From the NCBI RefSeq assembly GCF_030704535.1, contig NC_081815.1, positions 17,655,001 through 17,719,000 of the forward strand: a DNA stretch of 64,000 nt, given 5' to 3'. Shown here piece after piece: positions 1-10,802 of this stretch. The stretch is from Vitis vinifera. Lineage: Eukaryota; Streptophyta; Magnoliopsida; Vitales; Vitaceae. The notes beneath the pieces were generated by a model. It was not told where the DNA came from and did no database searches. It was given only the letters and a program-made list of their open reading frames with translations. Position 1 is the first letter of the stretch; every line of letters begins with the position of its first letter. The position numbers and the translations under genes are program-made.

Positions 1-1075
1 TATCTAATGAACCCTTCAGATATCTTAGAATCCACTTGACTACCTCCCAATGCTGCTTTCCAGGCCTACTCATGAATCTGCTCACAACTCCCATTGTATG
101 TGCAATGTCTGGCCTTGTACACACTATAGCATACATCAAGCTGCCAATAGCTCAGGCATAGAACACCTTGCTCATATGGTCCCTTTCTTCTTCTGTCTTC
201 GGTGACTGTTCTTTACTTAGTTTGAAATGACTACCCAAGGGTGTGCTCACTGGTTTAGCTTCATTCATGTTGAACCTGCTAAGAACTTTTTTCACATACT
301 CTGACTATGAAAGCTTCAATGTACCATTAGCCTTGTCTCTAATGATTCTCATACCAAGGATTTGCTTTGCAGCTCCCAAATCCTTCATTACAAACTGTTT
401 GGACAATTGCTTCTTCAGATTATTAATCTTCTCAATGCCAGACCCTACAATAAACATATCATCTACATACAACAATAATATGATGTAAGAATTGTCAAAA
501 GACTTAACATAGCAACAGTGATTAACTTCACATCTCTTGAACCCAATTCTATGCATAAAACTGTCAAACTTCTTATACCACTGTCTAGGAGCTTGTTTAA
601 GGCCATACAAGCTCTTTCTTAATTTGCAGACTAGATTCTCTTGTCCTTGAATAATGAACCCTTCTAGCTGAATCATGTAAATGTCTTCCTCTAGGTCACC
701 ATGAAGGAATGTTGTCTTCACATCTAACTGCTCAAGATGTAAGTTTTCTACAGCCACCATTCCCAGTACAAGTCTGATTGTTGACATTTTCACAACTGGA
801 GAAAATATCTCTGTGTAGTCAATGCCCTCATTTTGCTGGAACCCTTTCACAACTAATCTAGCCTTGTAACATTAGCTACCATCGTGCTCATTCTTTATTC
901 TGTATACCCACTTGTTGTGCAAAGTCTTCTTTCCTACTGGCAATTCAGTCAGTCCCCATGTCTGATTCCCCAACAAGGAATCCATCTCATCCTTCATGGC
1001 TAACTCCCACTTGCTTGAATTCTCATCTTGCAAGGCTTTATCATAACACTGTGGCTCACCACCATCAGTCAACAA
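1..1075 (-). pseudogene. Copia reverse transcriptase / RNase H region, broken
   Basis: Fragment 872-1075 holds the RT N-terminus (a KWVYRIK-type motif), 305-850 holds the fingers and palm with the catalytic YVDD box, and 1-304 continues into the RT C-terminus (RPDIAHTMGVVSRFMSRPGK is readable on the minus strand) and the start of RNase H. A stop near 305 and a stop or frame change near 850-872 interrupt it. In an active element this enzyme copies the element RNA into DNA within virus-like particles. The YVDD residues themselves are unchanged. Confidence 0.9.
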
Positions 1076-1173
1076 GAGATAATTTAAAATAGGTGAATAA
1101 CGCGGTGGAGGTCTAATGTTCTTGGAAGATCTGCGAACTTCAGCTACAGGTGTACTCAGATCTACCTGTGAAT

Positions 1174-2220
1174 TTACATTCTCCTTATCTTCTTCATCCC
1201 TTTTTGGACAGTACTTTCAGTCAATTCATCTAAGTTGATAAACTCAGATTTCTTTTCATCTATCTCTGTAACATCTAAAACTACAGTTGACTTGTCCTTG
1301 TACATAACTTGTTCATTAAATATCACATTTCTACTTTTGATGATTTTCTTGTTTTGTTCATCCCAAAACTTATAGCCAAATTTCTCATCACCATAGCCAA
1401 TGAAAAAACATATTTTAGACTTTGCATCAAGTTTACTACGAGCATCAGAATCAATATGAACATAAGAAACACAACCAAAAACTTTTAAATGTGAAAACTT
1501 TACCTCCTTACCGCTCCAAACCTTCTCAGGAAGTCTGAACTCCATGGGAACTGATGGTCCTCAGTTTATCAGGTAAGTTGTAGTGCTAACAGCATCAGCC
1601 CAAAAAGTTTTTGGTAGTCCAGTATGCAACCTCATACTTCTAGCACGTTCATTGAGAGTTCTGTTCATGCACTCAGCTATACCATTCTGTTGTGGTGTCC
1701 CAAGAATGGTCTTCTCTATCATAATTCCCTGTGCAGCACAATACTCACTGAACCCTCCATCTATGTACTCTCTTTTATTATCCGACCTCAAACATTTTAC
1801 TTTCAAACCTATTTCTGTCTCAACCATGACCTTCCACTTCTTAAAAGTTTCAAATACATCAGATTTATTTTTCAGAAAATAAACCCATACATTTCTACTT
1901 GAGTCATCAATAAAAGTGATGTAGTACCTTGAACCTCCAAGGGATGCAACCGGAGAAGGCCCCCACAAAGCAGTGTGTACTAGTTCCAATTTTTCAGCCT
2001 TCGATGTCCTGCCAGTTTTCAAGAAGCTCACATTTTTTTGCTTTCCTAAGATGCAACTTTCACACATGTCAAAATCAATAGACTTCAATACTAGTAGTTT
2101 TCCTTTTGACAACAACATCTTCATCCCTTTCTCACTCATGTGACCAAGTCTGTGGTGCCATATGCTTGTATCAGTACTTGCATTAGCAACTGTAATTGTG
2201 TCTCTTGGACATGAGGTCAT
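1174..2220 (-). pseudogene. Copia GAG-pre-integrase and integrase, broken
   Basis: Fragment 1561-2220 carries the HHCC pre-integrase finger (WHHRLGHMS, then CESCILGK) followed by the integrase core. The second acidic residue is present in LRSDNKREY and the third in QQNGIAECMNRTL. At the position of the first catalytic Asp (family usually HTDLWGP) the sequence reads HTALWGP, so the DDE triad is incomplete. Fragment 1174-1545 continues into the integrase C-terminal domain in another frame. Integrase joins element DNA to the host chromosome; this copy should be inactive. Confidence 0.88.
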
Positions 2221-2599
2221 ATACAGAGTATTAGTCTTCTTTCCATTAGCCCATACCCTAGCTCCCTTTGTAACCTTCCAAGTACCACCAACAAATAGTA
2301 TTGCATGTCCTTCATCATCAAGTTGTCCAATAGAAATCAGATTCCTCCTCAGGTCAGGAATATGTCGAACATTCTCTAGTTACCAAACAAACCCATTAGG
2401 CAACAATATCCAAACGTCTCCCAGACCCACAACATCCAAGGCTGAACCATCAGCCAAATACACCTTACCAAAATCACCTGCAACATAATTCTGTATGATT
2501 TCTCGATGTGGAGGGGTATGAAACGAAGATCCTGAATTCAAAACCCAATCATCAAGTGGACTGTCTACTGTAAGAAGTAATGTATCATGTACCTCTTCT

Positions 2600-2780
2600 G
2601 TTACAACTTAGCAGAATCATCTTCATTCTTTTTCTTAGGACTTTTGCATTGCCTTCTAAAGTGACCTGTTTTCTCACAGTTCCAGTATTGTACTTGTTGG
2701 CCTGATTTAGATTTGCTTATGTTCCGATTAGAATTTCTAGATTTTGATCTACCCCGATTTGAATTTCTGTCATTACCTCT
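2600..2780 (-). pseudogene. Copia nucleocapsid (zinc-knuckle) remnant
   Basis: On the minus strand about 2649-2700 reads YWNCEKTGHFRRQC, a CCHC zinc-knuckle spacing in which the first Cys is replaced by Tyr. It is preceded by an Arg/Ser/Asn-rich basic stretch (about 2700-2790), typical of a Copia nucleocapsid tail. Stops separate it from the gag fragment at 2934-3410. Confidence 0.75.
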
Positions 2781-2933
2781 ACCTCTTGTCTCAAGGTTTA
2801 GGGCAGAACCAGATCCTGAGGTTTCGCCTGCATCTCTTCGGCAAATCTCCTAAGCCAAAATAAAATCTCGTATATCATTGTACTTGAGCTTTTCCTTTCC
2901 CATAGAATTGCTTACTACTATCCTCATTGCCTT

Positions 2934-3410
2934 TTAATTGTTTGGCAAAGAAGCCAAGACAATCAGAGCACGAATCTCATCATCAAAATCAATTTCTACA
3001 GACGACGATTGATTTGTGATTGTATTAAATTCATTCAGATGTTGTGCTACTGATGCATTCTCTGCCATCTTCAAATTGAACAATTTCTTCATTAGATGCA
3101 CCTTATTGTTTGCGGACGAATTTTCATACATACCGGACAAAGCCTTCATTAGATCTGTTGTGGTATTTTCCTTTACAACATTGTGTACAATAGACCTAGA
3201 CAGAGTTAACCTAATAATTCCTAAAACCTGTTTGTCAAGAAGTGGCCATTCCTCAGCCTTCATACTCTCAGGTTTTGTCCCCAAAAAAGGCAGATGCAAT
3301 TTCCTCCCATAGAGATAACCTTCAATCTGCATCCTCCAATACGCAAAGTCTATGCCATCAAACTTTTGTATTCCAGACGCCTTTCTTGCTTTCTCTGCCA
3401 TTGCTCCCAC
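2934..3410 (-). pseudogene. Copia gag N-terminal region (UBN2/DUF4219 type)
   Basis: A 158-residue open stretch beginning just inside the primer binding site. It contains FDGIDFAYWRMQIEGYLYGR and later HLMKKLFNLKMAENASVAQH, the helical gag signature of plant Copia elements of the UBN2 family. Its start codon is about 15 bp from the primer binding site, the usual spacing. A stop at 2934 ends it early; homologous sequence carries on in the same sense toward 2790. Gag would form the particle coat. Confidence 0.88.
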
Positions 3411-3425
3411 TCAAACCTAACCCTA

Positions 3426-3438
3426 GGCTCTGATACTA
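3426..3438 (-). other. Copia primer binding site (tRNA-Met type)
   Basis: Minus strand reads TAGTATCAGAGCC, one base different from the usual TGGTATCAGAGCC that pairs with initiator tRNA-Met. It lies two bases inside the LTR boundary. Confidence 0.85.
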
Positions 3439-3440
3439 GT

Positions 3441-3916
3441 TGAAAGGAATTAAGCCGAATTCTCAACCTGTGAGAAACAAAAGAAAATAAAAATAAAGAA
3501 AACACACGCCAAAGAAAAAACAATTACACGCACAAGACAGTATTTACGTGGTTCGGCAATTTGCCTACGTCCATGGAGTTGTAGGGATATCACTATTATC
3601 AGGAAAGAATATAGAGTACCACACTCTGCTACAATCTTTTCTCTCTATATAAAACACGGCAACAACACCACACTAAAAAACCTTAATTACAAAAGGCGGT
3701 TCCACAATGGGCTATCGGCCTAAGCCTTCGCTCCATGGACTAAGCCTCAGTAAATCTCCCATTAAAAAACCACGCAATATTATTCGGGTTGGGTCATCAA
3801 ACCGGATCAAAAAAAATTAGGCTCCACAAAGCCCGACAAAATTGACAAACAACGTTTAGTATGAAGGGCAAAAAAGTGTCCAACGGTTATAAAATGAGGC
3901 ATTAGATGCTCCAACA
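3441..3916 (-). repeat. 5' LTR of the Copia element (476 bp)
   Basis: On the minus strand the LTR begins TGTTGGAGCATC at 3916 and ends TTTCA at 3441, giving TG...CA ends directly before the primer binding site. The second LTR is outside the window, so the outer boundary rests on the TG terminus and the change of sequence character. Confidence 0.75.
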
Positions 3917-4341
3917 AATAGGAGACTGAGTTGAGCCATGACAAACCAGACCTCTAAGGATCAAATATCACAATTTAAAAGCATTAAAAAAATTAGGCCG
4001 ATGGTAAGAGCCCAACTAATTAGACTTTGACTGGTTGAGCAACCTCAATAGACTACATAAAACTAAAAATGCTTGAAGGAAAGAGAAGACCATGTGGACT
4101 TGAGATGGGCCACAAAGATTGTAAAATGATCAAAATACCCATCTTCCAAAAAAATGTACCAAATGAGGCCAAATATTAAGATATAGCCTAAATATGATCA
4201 GCCACGTAAAAATGCTCACACACATTTGCAAAAATATACTTTTAAACATTTGAGAGAAGCCCCCAAAAACTTGAGCAAATTTTCTAAAATTAAATTAAAA
4301 TATAAATCTTAGCCTTCACACAATCAATGAGTCAACCCTAA
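3917..4341. other. Intergenic, nothing recognised
   Basis: AT-rich single-copy-looking DNA between the Copia LTR and the first MITE. No coding potential, tRNA or clear repeat was seen on either strand. Confidence 0.5.
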
Positions 4342-4664
4342 GGCTATGATTGGTTCTTAGAAAGTATTAAGAAAAGGAAAAAAAATGTCAAATATAATTT
4401 TCTCATGTTTAGTTTTATTATAGAAAATGAGAAAAAAATAAAATATAATTAAAATTATTAAGAAATTTTTATATTTTAAAATTATTTAATATTTATATAG
4501 AAGAGTTAAATAAGTGAAAAAAGTTTGAAGAAATATATAAAAATGATTTATTAACTTTAAAACAATTTTTTATTTTTCTTCACTTTTTCTTTCATTTTAC
4601 TTTTCCTCTTTATTGTTTTTTCCCTTAAATTTTCCTTGAAACTTTTTGGAAACCAAACATAGTC
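4342..4664. mobile_element. MITE, Harbinger-type family 1
   Basis: Starts GGCTATGATTGGTTC and ends GAAACCAAACATAGTC, which are inverted versions of each other, around an AT-rich core. It belongs to a family seen at least eight times here (terminal consensus close to GGTTATGTTTGGTTC, about 300 bp). Better copies at 18741 and 55266 are flanked by TTA, as expected for PIF/Harbinger elements. The left breakpoint of the tandem duplication lies inside this copy. Confidence 0.65.
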
Positions 4665-5959
4665 TTTGTGAAATTTCCAATACTATATGTTTTACTACCT
4701 CCGCATAAGAAAAAAGGTCTTCTTCTACAAAGGTCATACAATATTGACAAGTTGTAGGTTCTCTTTAATATCTTTCTCTAGCTATCTCCTTTATAGTCAA
4801 CAAGCTTGCTCAATTTATGCATTGCCATATTAAAACCATCAATTGTTCGAAAGCCAACCTTTTAATTATCTCAAGTATACCATGTATTACAACCTTTTCA
4901 ATAATGGATGAAAATATCAGTTTTTACGAAAATATCGGCAATTGGATTTTAAGGATAAATTATGAATATTGTAAAATATTGATAAATTATTTTTATGAAA
5001 TGAAAATTGATCAAAACTAAATTTTTTTAGGAAAAACTCCTGAAAATAATATAAGAAACAATAATACATGTGTTGAAATTCTTTTGTCGAAGAAATTGAT
5101 AAATGCACAATATAGTTTGTGACATTTGAAAATAATGTGCAGAATTTAAAAACACATTTTATATAAATCTATTTAGTTTGAATGTATTGGAGGATACTAA
5201 AAAATGATAATATATGTATGATTTTTTTAAAATTATTTAGAAATTTGTAATTTTCATATATTTAATTAATATACAAAAGATATAAAGAAAGACTATTAAT
5301 AAGATTATGAGAATGATTTGTACATTTGATTCAACAATCAATTAAATATAATATCATTAAAACTAATTAATTAATTAATTTTTTATTTTTATATTTGTAT
5401 GAATCTATTAAATAATCTATTTATTTATTTAATTCCTTTTAAATTGAAAATAAGAGATGAATGCTATATAATTAAGGGTGAGATAGCCTGGATGGTAGAG
5501 AGTGCTTCTATGTGTGAGGTTTGTGCTGACAGGCCAAAAATGGGGAAACGTCCATCCTTCATCTCCAACTACTTGACTGATAGTTAGTAGTCAATTGGGT
5601 CCTCCACCACCAGCTACTCCTCTCATTTACTGTGAGAATATTTGCTCCACATATTGATGTGCTAATCCTTGTGTCATGTCACTTTCCAATGAAGCATGAT
5701 ATGGCTATTGATTTCCATTCACCCATGGTGCTCTTCAAGTTCCGACAATTAATCAGCATCTTGCTGATGTTCTCACCATGTCATTCTCAAAGCTTAATTC
5801 ACACTTCTCAAGTGGATCGAAAATCAACAATCAAAAAATCATTTTCCTTTAACTTTTTATTTATTTATTTATTTTTATTTCATAGTAAAAGAATCGAAAC
5901 ATGAAAAAGCACTACAACCTTGTACAATGATAAATTATTGCATGTAGTCAAAGATCAAA
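4665..5959. other. 3' flank of ACD11-like gene A, no gene recognised
   Basis: Mostly AT-rich. A less AT-rich block at about 5480-5800 contains short open stretches (5399-5587, 5632-5904) that are also open in unit B. Because the units are nearly identical, that conservation is not evidence for coding, and no family was recognised. Confidence 0.4.
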
Positions 5960-6863
5960 TCAAATCAATTCAAGCAGCTGTTGGCCCAATTCCCTTGAAT
6001 GAAATAAACTGTCGATGTAGTTCACTATTACAGCTGATGAATCTACAAAGCTTTTCATCTTAGCAGTCATCGACACCTCTGGAAAACAACATACAACTTT
6101 GATCAGAAAATTGTTGTCATAGTGTTATATATGTTGATGTATATGTCCATGAAACATAGACTTAGTAATTACCATTTTCGTGCAACTTCTTCATAAGCTT
6201 GGCCCTTGTAGGAAGGGCAGGAAGCGAAGCAAAGACGGCAGTTCTGGTAGCCCATCCATGGTATGCAGCGAAGGACTTCTCGTATGACTTTGAAACCGCA
6301 CCCACAATTGAGTTCCCTCTGCAAATCAAGCAAACCCCCATGTTTTAGTCGATGGAATAGTCTCACATTTCATCTATGAATGGAAAGGAAACTTGTTTAA
6401 ACATACCCTTTGGTTAGCATTTGCTCAAACATCACGGTTAGCATCACGATCGAACGCTTGACTCTGATCAGGCTCCTTGAGCTACTATAATGCTTCTTAG
6501 CTAAATTCTGCTGGATTTCTCGGTCAATTAAGGTTTCTAGTGTGTCATCGGGCCTTGCCCCCTTGTCAAGATCATTAACCTTTGATAGATACTGAATTAT
6601 AACCTTGTACACATAAAAAGCTTTGGAAAGGGATCAAATGATCAAGTAGTATATTGGCCTGTTACCTTGGATAAGAATTCCATCTGAGCAAACTTGAAAG
6701 GAAGGCCGAGGTACCCTACAAAAGTGGAGCCAATGCGACAATAGTGAACAAGACGATGGACCTCTAGGCTTGGGTTGGGGGAATTCACACAATCTGCCAC
6801 CTCTTTTATGCAGTCTGCCATCCTTGTGAGTAGCTTCTCCCGTTTCCTCTCCATTGAAGCCAA
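5960..6863 (-). CDS. ACD11-like glycolipid transfer protein, gene A (211 aa)
   Basis: Four exons assembled by eye: 6666-6863, 6407-6579, 6173-6318 and 5960-6078 (198+173+146+119 nt), all with GT-AG borders and matching phases. The product has the all-helical GLTP fold and resembles Arabidopsis ACD11 (206 aa), a cytosolic carrier of ceramide-1-phosphate and phytoceramide-1-phosphate. Visible landmarks are VNSPNP near residue 27, LPFKFAQMEF near 54-63, SLIRVKRS (the two head-group arginines) in exon 2, and YHGWA (the conserved His) in exon 3. The acidic residue at the ACD11 Asp60 position is Glu. The start is the first ATG; a second in-frame ATG lies three codons on. It is nearly identical to gene B. 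Function is inferred from the family. Confidence 0.92.
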
Positions 6864-6940
6864 TTAACAGAGCTGCTTCTGAGCTTACCCAACACTCTAC
6901 TACTTTGATTGCAGTACTCTGTCATATCAAGTTTCAGTAT

Positions 6941-6977
6941 TGTATGTATATACAGAGGGAAAGAGAGAGAGAGGTTC
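6941..6977 (-). promoter_or_regulatory. Probable core promoter of gene A
   Basis: About 80-90 bp upstream of the ATG the minus strand carries a TGTATATACAT TATA-like box, preceded by a CTCTCTCTCTCTTTCCCTC pyrimidine tract of the kind common in plant core promoters. The same arrangement is kept in unit B. No transcript evidence. Confidence 0.45.
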
Positions 6978-7066
6978 TTCGATCACTTGTGCACACGCTT
7001 TTTTTGACCAAAGACCCATTATCGAGCTAGTATTCAACACAGTGGTGAGGACCCAATTCCCACTAA

Positions 7067-7180
7067 AATTGGGAAACAGACAAAAACCCATTCGCAAGTG
7101 GGCATTATCTTCACCAGTAGATTGGAAACAGACAAAAACCCATTCGCAAGTGGGCATTATCTTCTCCACCAGTGGATGAT
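7067..7180. repeat. 57-bp tandem duplication upstream of gene A
   Basis: The segment beginning ATTGGGAAACAGAC is repeated immediately, with CATTCGCAAGTGGGCATTAT appearing twice. Unit B has a single copy, so the duplication arose after the 3.6-kb duplication, or was lost from B. Confidence 0.85.
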
Positions 7181-7961
7181 AAATAATCAACAAAATTTGA
7201 CATAAATTGTAAAATAATATATTTTTTTTATTAGAAAAAGGTTTTTAAAATTTTAAATTGGAAAAGAATAAACCAACAATGATAAAATATCAAAGAGTGA
7301 CTTATTGAATTCAGACAGTAGACAATGATTATTGTTTAACCACAAAGCAATACACTAAACCCAATAAATTAATACTTAATACTTTTTTGTTGTACACAAA
7401 TTTAATAGATGAAGAAACAAATCATCAATATTAATGTAGATAAATAAGCTCCAACATCAATTTTGAACATGGTAATTGTCATAATTTGGCTTCCAAGCTA
7501 TCCGAAACCCAACTTAGATCATTGCATCAAAAGTTTCGTGCATAGGATTGGGATGTCCAAAGACTTTCTTAAATTTACCATTTTCCAAGGATTAGTGGGT
7601 GGGTCAAGGCCCCAAAAAAGGGGTCCAAAATTGTCAAAGAAAGGGTTGAGGCATCAAGATCGCACCCTGCGTCGGTGCATATGTGCCAGTAGGGGCCACC
7701 CTGGCCTCCAGACAATATTACCCTCAAATTAAATCATTTGTATATGAAAGAAATAGTCAAAACTTCGAAAATTTTCAAAGAGTTACGAGTCACTAAAAAA
7801 GTGCTCTTAAAACTTTGATATTTTATGATAATCGAAGTTCTAAACTTCACTTTATAGGTAGGCTATTCACACCATATAACATATTTTTTGTTATTATTAT
7901 TATTTTCAATATATAGATACCAATTTTTGGATGAAGTTTTCAATATCTCATTTAACATATT
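7181..7961. other. 5' flank of gene A, no gene recognised
   Basis: AT-rich flank with one GC-richer patch (about 7590-7720). The open stretch at 7463-7732 recurs at 11265-11522 in unit B with a different end; nothing in it matches a known family. Confidence 0.4.
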
Positions 7962-8229
7962 TTTCTCATGTTTAGTTTTATTATAGGAAATGAGAAAAAA
8001 AATAAAATATAATTAAAATTATTAAGAAATTTTTATATTTTAAAATTATTTAATATTTATATAGAATAGTTAAATATGTGAAAAAAGTTTGAAGAAATAT
8101 ATAAAAATGATTTATTAACTTTAAAACAATTTTTTTATTTTTCTTCACTTTTTCTTTTATTTAACTTTTCCTCTTTATTGTTTTTTCCCTTACATTTTCC
8201 TTGAAACTTTTTGGGAACCAAACATAGTC

Positions 8230-9513
8230 TTCGTGAAATTTCCAATACTATATGCTTTACTACCTCCGCATAAGGAAAAAGGTCTTCTTCTATAAAGGCC
8301 ATACAATATCGACAAGTTGTAGGTTCTCTTCAATATCTTTCTCTTTTACCCAACAAGATTTCTCCTTTATAGTCAAAAAGCTTGCTCAATTTATGCATTG
8401 TCATATTAAAACCATCAATTGTTTGAAAGCTAACCTTTTAATTATCTCAAGTATACCATGTATTGCAACCTTTTCAATCATGGATGAAAATATTAGTTTT
8501 TACAAAAATATCGGCAGTTGGATTTTAAGGATATATTATGAATATTGTAAAATATTGATAAAATTTTTTTTATGAAATGAAAGTTGATCAAAACTAAAAT
8601 TTTTTAGGAAAAAATCCTAAAAATAATATAAGAAACAATAATACATGTGTTGAAATTCTTTTGTCAAAGAAATTGATAAATGCACAATATAGTTTGTGAC
8701 ATTTGAAAATAATATGCAGAATTTAAAAACACATTTTATATAAATCTATTTAGTTTGAATGTATTGGAGGATACTAAAAAATGATAATATATGTATGATT
8801 TTTTTTTAAATTATTTATAAATTTGTATTTTTCATATATTTAATTAATATACAAAAGATATAAAGAAAGACTATCAATAAGATTATGAGAATGATTTGTA
8901 CATTTTATTCAACAATCAATTAAATATAATATCATTAAAACTAATTAATTAATTAATTTTTTATTTTTATATTTGTATGAATCTATTAAATAATCTATTT
9001 ATTTATTTAATTCCTTTTAAATTGAAAATAAGAGATGAATACTATATAATTAAGGGTGAGATAGCCTGGATGGTAGAGAGTGCTTCTATGTGTGAGGTTT
9101 GTGTTGACAGGCCAAAAATGGGGAAACGTCCATCCTTCATCTCCAACTACTTGACTGATAGTTAGTAGTCAATTGGGTCCTCCACCACCAGCTACTCCTC
9201 TCATGTACTGTGAGAATATTTGCTCTACATATTGATGTGCTAATCCTTGTGTCATGTCACTTTCCAATGAAGCATGATATGGCTATTGATTTCCATTCAC
9301 CCATGGTGCTCTTCAAGTTCCGACAATTAATCAGCATCTTGTTGATGTTCTCACCATGTCATTCTCCAAGCTTAATTCACACTTCTCAAGTGAATCGAAA
9401 ATCAATAATAAAAAAATCATTTTCCTTAATTTTTTATTTCATAATAAAAGAATCGGAACATGAAAAAGCACTACAACCTTGTACAATGATAAATTATTGC
9501 ATGTAGTCAAAGA
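8230..9513. other. 3' flank of gene B, no gene recognised
   Basis: Copy of 4665-5959 with scattered substitutions and small indels. Nothing further recognised. Confidence 0.4.
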
Positions 9514-10688
9514 TCAAATCAATTCAAGCAGTTGTTGGCCCAATTCCCTTGAATGAAATAAACTGTCGATGTAGTTCACTACTACAGCTGATGAATCTAC
9601 AAAACTTTTCATCTTAGCAGTCATTGACACCTCTGGAAAACAACATACAACTTTGATCAGAAAATTGTTGTCATAGTGTTGTATATATGTTGATGTATAT
9701 GTCCATAAAACATAGACTTAGGTGGTGTTTGTTTTTTTTACTAAATTCTAAATAGAACCTTAATGCTTAATAATGTTAATAAGTTGTTTGTTTTTATAAT
9801 ATTTTATTTTTATTAAATATTAAAAAGTAAAGAAAAACCAATATATTATTTTTTTCTATTTAAAAAAAGCTACATATTTTGACTTTTTGTATTTAGTAAA
9901 AAGTTTATAATAAGTTATAAAAACAAATAACCTAAATTCTAAAAACAAATTACTTTTAGCAAAAAACCAAAAAAACAAACACCACCTTATTAATTACCAT
10001 TTTCGTGCAACTTCTTCATAAGCTTGGCCCTTGTAGGAAGGGCAGGAAGCGAAGCAAGGACGGCAGTTCTGGTAGCCCATCCATGGTATGCAGCAAAGGA
10101 CTTTTCGTATGACTTTGAAACCGCATCCACAATTGAGTTCCCTCTGCAAATCAAGCAAACCCCCATGTTGTAGTCGATGGAATAGTCTCACAATTCATCT
10201 ATGAATGGAAAGGAAACTTGTTTAAACATACCCTTTGGTTAGCATTTGCTCAAACATCACGGTTAGCATCACGATCGAACGCTTGACTCTGATCAGGCTC
10301 CTTGAGCCACTATAAGGCTTCTTAGCTAAATTCTGCTGGATTTCTCGGTCAATTAAGGTTTCTAGTGTGTCATCGGGCCTTGCCCCCTTGTCAAGATCAT
10401 TAACCTTTGATAGATACTGAATTATAACCTTGTACACATAAAAAGCTTTGGAAAGGGATCAAATGATCAAGTAGTATATTGGCCTGTTACCTTGGATAAG
10501 AATTCCATCTGAGCAAACTTGAAAGGAAGGCCGAGGTACCCTACAAAAGTGGAGCCAATGCGACAATAGCGAACAAGACGATGGACCTCTACGCTTGGGT
10601 TGGGAGAATTCACACAATCTGCCACCTCTTTTATGAAGTCTGTCATCCTTGTGAGTAGCTTCTCCCGTTTCCTCTCCATTGAAGCCAA
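9514..10688 (-). CDS. ACD11-like glycolipid transfer protein, gene B (211 aa)
   Basis: Exons 10491-10688, 10232-10404, 9998-10143 and 9514-9632, the same sizes and phases as gene A, giving 211 codons with no internal stop. Substitutions relative to A include Ala to Thr and Cys to Phe in the exon-1 helix, His to Arg near residue 40, and His to Pro and Ser to Gly in exon 2; the RVKR arginines and YHGW histidine are kept. Intron 3 is 365 bp because it contains a 266-bp MITE whose edge is about 10 bp from the 5' splice site. Whether splicing is affected cannot be told from sequence. Family role: sphingolipid-phosphate transfer and cell-death control, by analogy with ACD11. Confidence 0.91.
9721..9986. 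mobile_element. MITE, Harbinger-type family 2 (266 bp), in intron 3 of gene B
   Basis: Ends are GGTGGTGTTTG and CAAACACCACC, perfect inverted repeats, flanked by TTA at 9718-9720 and 9987-9989. Unit A at 6162-6164 shows the empty site with a single TTA, which proves insertion after the duplication. TTA/TAA duplications are typical of PIF/Harbinger (Tourist-like) elements. Confidence 0.93.
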
Positions 10689-10766
10689 TTAACAGAGCTG
10701 CTCCTGAGCTTACCCAACACTACTATTACTTCGATTGCAGTACTCTGTCATATCAAGTTTCAGTAT

Positions 10767-10802
10767 TGTATGTATATACAGAGGGAAAGAGAGAGAGAGG
10801 CT
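10767..10802 (-). promoter_or_regulatory. Probable core promoter of gene B
   Basis: Same TGTATATACA box and pyrimidine-rich tract (minus strand) as upstream of gene A, at equal distance from the start codon. Confidence 0.45.

Larger units (their letters stand above)
1..3916 (-). mobile_element. Ty1/Copia LTR retrotransposon, decayed, cut by left window edge
   Basis: Minus-strand order from 3916 downward is 5' LTR, primer binding site, gag, zinc knuckle, GAG-pre-integrase, integrase core, reverse transcriptase and start of RNase H. Integrase before RT identifies Ty1/Copia. Coding is split into fragments in different frames (2934-3410, 1561-2220, 1174-1545, 872-1075, 305-850), so several stops and frameshifts have accumulated and it cannot encode a working polyprotein. 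The 3' end and second LTR lie left of position 1, so the target duplication and LTR divergence cannot be judged. Confidence 0.93.
4399..7961. repeat. Tandem segmental duplication, unit A (3.56 kb)
   Basis: Aligns with 7962-11744 over its whole length at high identity (coding exons differ at only a handful of positions). It contains one complete ACD11-like gene, its promoter and flanks. Unit A differs from unit B by lacking the 266-bp MITE at 9721 and by carrying an extra tandem copy of about 57 bp at 7067-7180. Confidence 0.95.

Noticed and set aside
5399..5904. Two small frames shared by both tandem units
   Set aside because: Same reason; no start context, domain or splice partner found.
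6169..6366. 65-codon minus-strand frame over the exon 3 region of gene A (also 9994-10191 in gene B)
   Set aside because: It is a wrong frame through exon 3. The correct frame, joined to exon 2, gives the conserved ACD11-type sequence with YHGW.
7463..7732. Open frame kept in both tandem units (also 11265-11522)
   Set aside because: The units are nearly identical, so an open frame in both is expected by chance; no domain, and the ends differ.
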